Source: Candidatus Sumerlaeia bacterium
GTDB taxonomy: Bacteria > Sumerlaeota > Sumerlaeia > JADFCW01
Length of the DNA stretch: 64,000 bases
NCBI GenBank assembly: GCA_026415575.1
Contig: JAOAGV010000008.1
Location: forward strand, 1-64,000
Reading direction: 5' to 3'
Numbering within the stretch: the stretch's first letter is position 1; each line of letters starts with the position of its first letter. Positions 40,739 to 49,500 of this stretch are shown here, one piece after another. The notes beneath the pieces are model-generated. The model was not told where the DNA came from. It worked only from the letters and a program-made list of their open reading frames with translations, and did not search any database. The position numbers and the translations under genes were made by a program.

Positions 40739-42217
40739 ATGAACGACCGTTCGCGCCGCGCCTTTCTGACCCGGATCAGTCTCGGAGCTGCGGCATTGGC
40801 ATTGCCCACCGCAAGAGGCACTGCCGCTGCGCCTGCGGCCACGCCGGCCGGCGGCAACAAACCCAACATCATTTTCATCCTCGCCGACGATCTGGGCTAT
40901 GGCGACCTCGGCTGCTATGGACAGAAGATCATCCAAACGCCATGTATAGACCGGCTGGCTGCTGAGGGGATGCGCTTCACGCAGTTTTACGCGGGCTCAA
41001 CGGTCTGCGCGCCCTCACGCAGCGTGTTGATGACCGGCCAGCACGTCGGCCGCACGCGCGTTCGCGGCAACGCCGCACCGGAAAATGCCGGCCCGCAGAT
41101 GCTCCGCGACGAGGATTTCACGGTCGCCGAGCTCCTGAAACAGGCCGGCTATACGACCGGTCTGATCGGCAAGTGGGGGCTGGGAATGCCGGGCGATCAG
41201 GGCGTGCCAAACAAGCAGGGCTTTGACTACTTTTTCGGCTATCTCAGCCAGCATCACGCGCACAACTCCTATCCCGACTATTTGTGGCGGAACGACCAGA
41301 AGGTGCCCTTGTCCAACGAAGTGCGTCCTGTGGGCAATGACGGCGGGGGAATAGCAACCAAGCGGGTGAAATACGCCGGCGATCTGTTTGCCGAAGAGGC
41401 TTTGGCATTTGTCGAGCGCAACATAGACCGCCCCTTTTTTCTCTATCTGTCGGTCACGGTGCCGCACGCCAACAACGAGGCGTTCCGCGAACTCAAAGAC
41501 GGCACCGAGGTACCCGACTATGGCCCCTATGCCGACAAGGACTGGACGCCGCAGAACAAAGGGCAGGCGGCCATGATTACGCGCATGGACGGCCAGATTG
41601 GGCAACTGATGAAACGGCTGAAAGAACTGCGACTGGATGAGAAAACCATCGTGTTCTTCAGCTCGGACAATGGCCCCCACCGCGAGGCCGGACACGACCC
41701 CGAGTTCTTCGATGCCAACGGCCCCCTGCGCGGCTACAAGCGCGATCTGACCGACGGCGGCATTCGCGTACCGTTCCTTGTGCGGTGGCCGGGAAAAATT
41801 CCGGCAGGCAGCGTCTCCGGCCACGTTGGATATTTCGGCGACTTTATGGCTACATGCGCCGAACTAGCCGGCATCGAGCCTCCTAAAAACACCGACAGCA
41901 TCAGCATTGTTCCCGCTTTGACGGGCAACGAAGCCAAACAGGCCAAACACGAGTACCTCTATTGGGAATTCCATGAGAGCGGGTTCAGCCAGGCAGTCTT
42001 GCTCGAAGGCCGATGGAAGGGCATCCGGCTGAAACAACGCACCGCACCGATTGAACTCTACGATGTCCAGAATGACATCGGAGAGGAGAAAAACGTGGCC
42101 GAGGCCAATCCGGCAATCGTCGCGCGCATCGCCAAGATCATGGAGACCGCACGCACCGAATCGCCCGACTGGCCAATCAAAGACGGTCCCTCCTCCGCTC
42201 CCAAACAAAAACAATAA
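40739..42217 (+). CDS. Tat-exported sulfatase (arylsulfatase family)
   Basis: Tat signal [38 protein letters not shown]; formylglycine motif [14 protein letters not shown]. Confidence 0.93.
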   Translation: MNDRSRRAFLTRISLGAAALALPTARGTAAAPAATPAGGNKPNIIFILADDLGYGDLGCYGQKIIQTPCIDRLAAEGMRFTQFYAGSTVCAPSRSVLMTGQHVGRTRVRGNAAPENAGPQMLRDEDFTVAELLKQAGYTTGLIGKWGLGMPGDQGVPNKQGFDYFFGYLSQHHAHNSYPDYLWRNDQKVPLSNEVRPVGNDGGGIATKRVKYAGDLFAEEALAFVERNIDRPFFLYLSVTVPHANNEAFRELKDGTEVPDYGPYADKDWTPQNKGQAAMITRMDGQIGQLMKRLKELRLDEKTIVFFSSDNGPHREAGHDPEFFDANGPLRGYKRDLTDGGIRVPFLVRWPGKIPAGSVSGHVGYFGDFMATCAELAGIEPPKNTDSISIVPALTGNEAKQAKHEYLYWEFHESGFSQAVLLEGRWKGIRLKQRTAPIELYDVQNDIGEEKNVAEANPAIVARIAKIMETARTESPDWPIKDGPSSAPKQKQ

Positions 42218-42252
42218 CCGACCGTTCAGCGCCTCACAAGGAGAGCTCCAAC

Positions 42253-42525
42253 ATGACGCCCAAAAAACAGCAAGTCGAAGGCGAACGCAGTGTGGTTCGC
42301 AAAGGCGAGCAGCTGATCGCGGTATTGCTTGACGAAAACGACCGGAAAGACTTCGAGCAACGCCTGCGCGCCAAATGCGAGGAGGCCCGGATGAAACCGC
42401 CCCCGCTGGTTCCCTACGGCCGCGGCGAGCGGGTGGCCATTGCTTGTAAGAGCCGCGATCAGGCGATCTTCGTGCTGGATTTCGCCGAAGAAGCCATCGC
42501 CGAAATGAACGCCGGGAAGAAATAG
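42253..42525 (+). CDS. Small hypothetical protein (90 aa)
   Basis: MTPKKQQVEGERSVVRKGEQLIAVLLDENDRKDFEQRLRAKCEEAR...; ribosome-binding-like GGAGAG upstream. Confidence 0.55.
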   Translation: MTPKKQQVEGERSVVRKGEQLIAVLLDENDRKDFEQRLRAKCEEARMKPPPLVPYGRGERVAIACKSRDQAIFVLDFAEEAIAEMNAGKK

Positions 42526-42618
42526 TCTTCCACAACAAACAGAATGCAGTCAGGATGTATTTGGCGTCCTGCCAAAAGCCTGTCCAAGAGACCGTGAAGG
42601 CAAAACTCCGGGCGCGTC

Positions 42619-44265
42619 TCAGGACGCCACCATGCGTTCGGGGGCCGGTTCGGTTTCGCAGGACGCTGCGCGGGCGGGGGCCGCAGATTTCTTGCGATCC
42701 AGCAAGCCCCAGCGCTCGGCGGTCTTGCGTAGAATGTCGTTCTTGAAAATGAAATACGAGCAGAAGGGGATCAACGTGATCTCGCCCGTGTCGGGATGTT
42801 CGCAGGCAAACGAGACCGGACAGTCCACCAGCCGCGCGCTTTCCAGATAACCGGGTTCTTCGTACGGCAGGATAATTACTTCGAGCATGCTCCGCTGGCC
42901 CATGTGCTGGCGGAACAGTTCGCCCCACGTCTTGGCGCTGGTCAACCGGCCCCACATCACGCGAAGCAGCCGGCGGAAAAACTGCGGCCCCATGGCCTTG
43001 CGGATCCGCAGCCGCGGCACGGCCCACCGGAACAGAGCCACGCCGAGGTGAGCCTTTTGACCGGCGCGGCCGAACAGCCGGCCAAGGAGGCCGCGCTCCA
43101 GTTTCGGCCCCATTGCCTTGTCCCATGCAATTAGTTCGCGGACAAACTGTTTGAACGGGACCTTCAGATAGTCGCCAACAGGCCGGTATTCGCCGGCTTC
43201 GGGGTCGGCCACCATGAGGGCCAGACACTCGCAGTTGGGGTGCGAACCGCCGGCGGTAACGTTCAGGCCATACAACCGCATGATGTTTTTGAGAAGCCGC
43301 AACGCGCCGGCCGGCACAAACTCCGTGCCCGGAAAAGTCCGTTCCATCAGGTGCTCTACGTCCTCGATGGTGTTGCTTTCCATGTCCACCTGTTCAGGGC
43401 CGGCGGTGGCCTGCAGGGGAATCAGCATGATGCGCGTGATCAGGTGGTGTTTTTGATACATGAACTTGAAGAGATCAGGGAGCAGGTGTTCGCTCGTGCC
43501 GACGGCGGTCGTGCACATGATGGTGATTTTCGATTTGGTGTATTTTTCGATGTTCTCGATGGCCTTGAGTTTTTTCTGAAGCGAGCCCGGGTTCTTGCGC
43601 AGCTTTTTCTGGATTTCAGGGTTCAAGCCGTCGAGGCCGAATAGCAGCTGCGGCCCGGTCTCCAGCATCCGCCGGCAATAGTCCTCGTCGGCCAGCCGGA
43701 TGCCGTTGGTCACGACGCGGGCGCGCAGGCCGCGCTTGCGGGCCAGCTTGAGAATGTCCATCAGGTCGTCGCGGCAGGTTGGCTCGCCGCCGAACAGCTG
43801 GATGCGGGGGCGGGGTTTCATCGTGACGAGCTTTTGAAAAATCTTGTCGAAGTACTCGATTGGCGGATGGAAATCAAACCCCATGGCCGGGATGTTGCTC
43901 AGACAGATCGGGCAGTTCATGTTACAGCGATTGGTCACGTCAATGACGACAAAGGCGGGCGGTGTGGCGTGAGTGCATTCGACGCACTGCATCGAACAGG
44001 TTTCGACGGCGTCGCCTTCGTAGCCCATCAGTTCGCGTTTTTCATAATAGGCTTTGGCGTCCGTCGAAATCAGGGTTTCGCCATGGCCGCACTGGGGGCA
44101 CTCGCGAACAAGATACAGCCGTTGGCCGCGTTGCTCACGCGCCACAGGCACAGGCTGATGGCACATCTCGCAGTAGCCAAAATTGACTTTTCCCCCCGTG
44201 CAACCTGAAACCATAGGGCTTGCCTCCGTGATCCTCCGGTGCAAATTCGTAAGCAAAAGACTCAA
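42619..44265 (-). CDS. Radical SAM protein resembling the Tes/MJ0619 (lipid cross-linking) family
   Basis: N-terminal YCEMCHQPVPV...RECPQCGHGETLISTDAKAYYEKRELM; radical SAM VTNRCNMNCPICLSNIP; C-terminal CPVSFACEHPDTGEITLIPFCSYF. Confidence 0.8.
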   Translation of the reverse strand: MSLLLTNLHRRITEASPMVSGCTGGKVNFGYCEMCHQPVPVAREQRGQRLYLVRECPQCGHGETLISTDAKAYYEKRELMGYEGDAVETCSMQCVECTHATPPAFVVIDVTNRCNMNCPICLSNIPAMGFDFHPPIEYFDKIFQKLVTMKPRPRIQLFGGEPTCRDDLMDILKLARKRGLRARVVTNGIRLADEDYCRRMLETGPQLLFGLDGLNPEIQKKLRKNPGSLQKKLKAIENIEKYTKSKITIMCTTAVGTSEHLLPDLFKFMYQKHHLITRIMLIPLQATAGPEQVDMESNTIEDVEHLMERTFPGTEFVPAGALRLLKNIMRLYGLNVTAGGSHPNCECLALMVADPEAGEYRPVGDYLKVPFKQFVRELIAWDKAMGPKLERGLLGRLFGRAGQKAHLGVALFRWAVPRLRIRKAMGPQFFRRLLRVMWGRLTSAKTWGELFRQHMGQRSMLEVIILPYEEPGYLESARLVDCPVSFACEHPDTGEITLIPFCSYFIFKNDILRKTAERWGLLDRKKSAAPARAASCETEPAPERMVAS

Positions 44266-44449
44266 ATTTCCCGACTTCTTTCCTGCAAATACACAGGAAA
44301 AGATTGTTTATCGGTTTTGCGGCTCTTCCGCAAGATGTTTTTGCCGTCCCGTCCTTACCGTGTTTTGGTTCGTGTCGTTTTCTCTGGAAATTCGCGCCGG
44401 CGCTTTCTTGAATGGCCGCTGCAATACAATCTGAACGGAGGGAAGGAAA

Positions 44450-45706
44450 ATGCCACAATGCCACATTACGGAGTGCAGATCGCCGATTGCAGATTGGCGC
44501 AAGGGGATAAAAGGGCGGGCTGCATTTGCCGCTTTGTTTGTGGCGGCAATTGCCGTCGTCGCTCCACAGGCGGGCGGTGCCGAGGTGCAATTCAAGAAAC
44601 ATGTCATTGATCGCGGCACATGCGAGGTCTGCTGCGTCGCCGACGTGAACAACGATGGTGTGCTTGACATCGTTAGCGGCGACAACTGGTATGTCGGCCC
44701 CAACTGGTGGCGGCGGCCGTGTCAGGAACTGGTCTGGGAAGGCGAATACCTCAACGACTGCGGCGACTGGCCGTTCGACGTCAACGGCGACGGTTTCGTG
44801 GACATCGTCACGGCGGGTTTTTTCCGCAAGGGAATCGGGTGGGCGGAAAATCCGGGCATTGATTTCAACGACCCGAAGAAAAAACTCAATCAATACAAAC
44901 GCTGGACGTTTCATTCGGTCTCGCCCCCGCATTTTGTCGAAATGATTCTCATGGTGGACGTGGACGGCGACGGCAAACGCGACATCCTGTCCGACGACAA
45001 CGAGCCGGTGCGCTGGATCGAAATCACCCGCGACGCCACCGGCCAGCCCGCCTTCGTCACGCATCTCATCGGCAAACAGGGCACCGGCCATGGCATTGGC
45101 TATGGCGACATCAACGGCGACAAGCGGCTCGACATCATCACGCCCGACGGGTGGTATGAAGGCCCTGCCGACCCGCGCAAGGGCCCATGGCCGTGGCATC
45201 CGGAATTCAAACTCGACAATCTCAACGATCCGGGCCTCACGCTTGACGTCAACGGCGACGGCCTCAACGACATTGTCTGGGGCAAAGGCCACAACTACGG
45301 CCTGTTCTGGACGGAGCAGGGCAAGCCCGGCCCTAACGGCAAGCGGACATGGACCGAGCACGTCATAGACAAGGAATGGTCGCAAGTGCATGCGCTGACG
45401 CTGGCCGACCTGAGCGGCGACGGTGTGCCGGACTTGGTAACCGGCAAGCGGTTTCGTGCCCACAACGACGGCGACCCGGGCGGCGGCGACCCTGCACCGT
45501 CCGGCAAGGGCGATCCGCGCGGCCTCTATTGGTATGAGACCGATCGGAAGCGCGGCGGGTTCATCAAGCACGTGATCGAGTTCGGCGGCACCGCCGGTGG
45601 TGGTCTCAACATCGAGGTCGTGGACATTGACAAGGACGGCGATCTGGACTTGGTGACGCCCGGAAAGAGCGGGCTGTATTTGTGGGAAAATGTCGGACGG
45701 AAATAG
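44450..45706 (+). CDS. FG-GAP/VCBS repeat protein
   Basis: Repeated DVNNDGVLDIVSGDNW, DVNGDGFVDIVTAGFF, DVDGDGKRDILSDDN, DINGDKRLDIITPDG, DIDKDGDLDLVTPG. Confidence 0.85.
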   Translation: MPQCHITECRSPIADWRKGIKGRAAFAALFVAAIAVVAPQAGGAEVQFKKHVIDRGTCEVCCVADVNNDGVLDIVSGDNWYVGPNWWRRPCQELVWEGEYLNDCGDWPFDVNGDGFVDIVTAGFFRKGIGWAENPGIDFNDPKKKLNQYKRWTFHSVSPPHFVEMILMVDVDGDGKRDILSDDNEPVRWIEITRDATGQPAFVTHLIGKQGTGHGIGYGDINGDKRLDIITPDGWYEGPADPRKGPWPWHPEFKLDNLNDPGLTLDVNGDGLNDIVWGKGHNYGLFWTEQGKPGPNGKRTWTEHVIDKEWSQVHALTLADLSGDGVPDLVTGKRFRAHNDGDPGGGDPAPSGKGDPRGLYWYETDRKRGGFIKHVIEFGGTAGGGLNIEVVDIDKDGDLDLVTPGKSGLYLWENVGRK

Positions 45707-45884
45707 CGGGCAACATTTGGCAAGAGTGCAGGGTCAAAACCAAGCCGCAGCATGGCCGCGCGCAGGGCAAAAGTGAAACAGGCCTGCGAAGCCTTGGCCC
45801 GACTACGGCAGATAAACCATCCGAGAATCCGGCGACGGACAGCAAGGGTTTGCTCCATCCCCAACCCAATCGTGCCCGTGTGAG

Positions 45885-46505
45885 CTATGGCTGCGAGGCA
45901 CTTTTTCCGCGCGCGGCATAGAACCGGCGCAGCGCTTCCAACTCGTCGTCGCTGATCATTCCCGCCCGATACATGTCGAGAACATCCAGCGGCAGTTCGA
46001 CTGCATCGGTTGGTTCATCCTGCGCCGGAGATGAAGAGGGTTGGGGCGCGGAAGCGGCCGCCGGTGCTGCCGCAGGGACGGCAGGCGGACGCAAACGCTT
46101 CGACTCGGACGGGCCCGACGAAAGACCGGCGGCCGATGTCTGTTCGGCAAGCGCTTCGGCCTCGGCGGCTAGCAGTGCCTCGGCACTCAGCGGGGATGGG
46201 CGTTTTCCGGCGGGCGGAGTTTTTGGGCGGCTGTGGAGTCGCTCGAAATGCCGCGCCAGCACCGATTTGACGCGTTTGGCTTCGGATTCCGTCAGCAGCC
46301 CCTTGTCAATCATATCGGCCACGGCATCGAAGTCCATGCCGAATTCCTCGACTTGCCGGATGCGGTGGGAGAAAACACCGCGAATGAGATGGGCGAAGAA
46401 AAACAACAGGATTAGCGCGATGGTCGCAGCAAAGATCCAGTAGAGAAACGTAATATCGTTTCGACCGGAGAGGAACTGAATCAGCTTGGCAGTTTCGTCG
46501 CCCAT
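45885..46505 (-). CDS. Small membrane protein with two SHOCT-like helical motifs
   Basis: One TM (ITFLYWIFAATIALILLFFFAHLI); DMIDKGLLTESEAKRVKSVLARHF and DMYRAGMISDDELEALRRFYAA, separated by an Ala/Pro/Ser linker. Confidence 0.65.
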   Translation of the reverse strand: MGDETAKLIQFLSGRNDITFLYWIFAATIALILLFFFAHLIRGVFSHRIRQVEEFGMDFDAVADMIDKGLLTESEAKRVKSVLARHFERLHSRPKTPPAGKRPSPLSAEALLAAEAEALAEQTSAAGLSSGPSESKRLRPPAVPAAAPAAASAPQPSSSPAQDEPTDAVELPLDVLDMYRAGMISDDELEALRRFYAARGKSASQP

Positions 46506-46598
46506 GGAACGGCCCGATCTGGCGGCAAGGATTTGACGGCGCGGCACCGCAAAGCGGCCGCGATTCGCACGCAAATGCGGCATGGCCGCCGGCTGGGG

Positions 46599-49500
46599 TC
46601 AATCGGCGCGGTCCACCGTACCATACATGCCAACAACTTCGCGGACAAGGGCTTCGGTGATCTCGGCGCCGCTCAGTTCGCTTTTGACAAGGATCTGATT
46701 GAGCGCTCCCTTGAGCTCGCGGACATTGCTGGTGATTTTCTCGGCAATCAGCGTAATGAGGCGGTTGTCCATCTGCACATTGCCGCGGCGTTCGAGTTCT
46801 TTTTTGAGAATGGCGGCGCGCGTTTCGAGGTCCGGGGGCTGAATGTCCACAATGACGCCCGCGCCGAAGCGCGAGACAAGGCGTTTTTCGAGATGGGCGA
46901 TCTCGCGCGGCGGCCGGTCGGACGTGATCACCATCTGGCGCTTGGCTTGAAACAACGCATTGAAGATGTGGAAGAACTCGTCTTGGGCGCGTTCCTTGCC
47001 CGCCAAAAACTGGATGTCATCCACGAGCAGCACGTCGGCGGCTTTGAAACGGTTGTGAAAAAGTGTGATGGTGTTGTTCTGAATGGCCTCGACCAGTTGG
47101 TTGGTGAATTCCTCGGCGCTGGTGTAAATAATCCGCAGATGGCCTTGATGCTCGGCAATATAGTTGGCGATAGCGCTGACCAGATGAGTTTTGCCCATTC
47201 CGACATCGCTGTATAAGAAGAGCGGGTTATAGTGAATGGCCGGCGCCTTGGCAACGGCCAAGGCCGTGGCATGGGCAAAGCGGTTGTTCTCGCCGACAAC
47301 AAAGTTGTCGAAGGTAAAGTCGGGAACTATCCGGAGGGTTTCGCCGGCGACCAAAGAACTGGCAGGGCGGGGAGCCGGCTTGTCCTTTTCCGCCGGCGGG
47401 GGCGTGACGGGAGCGGGGCCTAATTTCATAAACTCTTCGAGCGCGCGGGTCTTGTCACCGATGCGGGCAAATAATTCCGCGCGCAGGCGCCGGGCGGAGT
47501 AGTGCGCAGGGTCGCGCTGGAGGATGAGGTCGAGGATTTCGCGGGCGGAGTCAAACCGACCGTGCTCGATACGGATTTGAGCAATCTCGGCCATTTCATC
47601 GAGGGAGGCAGACATCTGACCGAGAGAATCGAGCATTTCGACCAGCCGGCGGCGCTGGGTTGTCCCGTCGGGATGCACGCGGACGGCCTCGCGCTGCGCG
47701 GCTACGGCCGCCTCGTGTTGGCCGTTTTTCCAATGGTTTTCCGCCCGTGCAGCTATCAGTTCGACCGACCGGCGCTGCTGTTGGTCCTCGCGGCTGATTT
47801 CGTTGATCCATTGTTGGATTTCGCGATTGTTCGGGTCGAGCGCCAACACACGCCGGAGAACCTCGATGGCGCGTTCGTTGCGGCCGGCGGCAACGAACGC
47901 ATCGCTCAGTTCGCGCGCACACTGGATGGCCGGCTCGATGCGGTTGGCCTCCAGAAGCAGGCCCAGAAGCATGTCGAGCGCGCGGGTGTTGCCGGGCGAG
48001 TGCTTGAGCAGCTCGGTGAGCGTGGTTTCGGCGTCCTCGTAGCTGCCGTGGCGCAGATAGCGCTCGGCCAGTTGAAAGTATTGCTCGATGGCCTCGTCGC
48101 GCCGGCGCAAGCGCATCAAGGCATCAATCAGGTGGGTGCGGAACGTAACGTTGTCGGGTTCGCGTTCGAGCAACTGCCGGTAGAGTTCAACTACCTCGGC
48201 AAATTCATTGCGGCGATAATGATGGTTGATCAGTTGCGTGCACTGCATGACATACTCGCGCTCGCGGCCGGCGTCCCGATAGAGGTTCATTAGCATGCGC
48301 CGCAGACCGGCATTGTCGGGCATCCCTTCGATCACCGTTTCAATAAGGGAAACCGCCTCGTCGTAGCGTTGCTGGCTGGCGAGGCTTTCGATGGCAATTT
48401 GGGCCTGCTGGGAAGCAGCCTCAAAGCGATGCAGGCCGGCGAGGAACCGCACGTAGCCGATGCGGGCATCGAGGAGTTCGGGATTGCCGGCCAAGGCGCG
48501 TTCATAGTATTCTTGGACGCGGTCCACGTTGCCTTGTTTTTCATATATACGGGCCAGACGCAGGCACAGATCCGGGATCATGCGCTTGCGATCCGTCTTC
48601 TCGCAGACCTTGATCATCTGTTCAAGGACGGCAAGATTGTCGGGGTCGCGGTCCAGAACCGCGGCGCAATACTCCAAGGCCTTGGGCCAAGCCTCGGCGG
48701 CCATATACAGGGCAATCAGGCGGCGATAAGTGTCGAGGAGCGGGCCGGTTTCGCCAAGGCGGATTTGCACGGTGGACAGTTCGACCAGAACCAGCGGGTC
48801 GTCGGGACTGATTTCGTGAAGTTTGGTCAGTATGGCCTTGGCTGCTTGAAAGTCCTTTTGGGCCAGAGACCGGGTGGCAAGGCGGTGCAGCATGTCGCGT
48901 GCGACAGTCGGGTTGCCTTGGGCGAGGGCAATATCGGCCATGAGCAGGGCGGCTTCCACATGGTCGGGCTCGGACGCAAGAATGCGCTGGACGACCGAGC
49001 GGGCAGGGTCCCATTGCTGGGCGGCGACATGTTTGCGGGCGAGTTGAAGCAGGCGGCTGCGGGCTTCGTCGCGGCGTCCGAGGACAGCCAAGACTTGGGC
49101 CTCCAGTTCAATCATTTGCGTGTCATCCGGGGCGATTTCCAGTCCCAGAGCCGTCAGGCGCGCCGCCTCATCGAATTGCTTTTCCGCCAGTGCCCTCTGG
49201 GCCAGTGCGAGGCATCGGTCGAGGGCACGGTCGGACCGACCCAGCCGCCGCAGCAAGTCAATCTGGCGGCGGCGATAGGCGGCTTCGTCGGGTTTCAAGC
49301 CGATGGCCGATTCGCAGGCTTCGACGGCCTCGGCAATCCGGTTTTCGCGCGTGAGGATTTCCGCCAGTGTGGCAAAGACCTCGGCGGCCTGGCTGTTCAA
49401 CCCGACGCGCTGCTGGGCGGCGGCCAGCCGCTGCAGAGCCTCGACGTTGAGATTGCCCGGAGAGCCAAACCGCCGCAATTGCGTTTCCGCCTCGTCCAAT

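Noticed and set aside
41864-43228. 454-aa minus-strand ORF
   Set aside because: Overlaps the sulfatase (antisense) and radical SAM gene (other frame) with R/P/S-rich shadow composition
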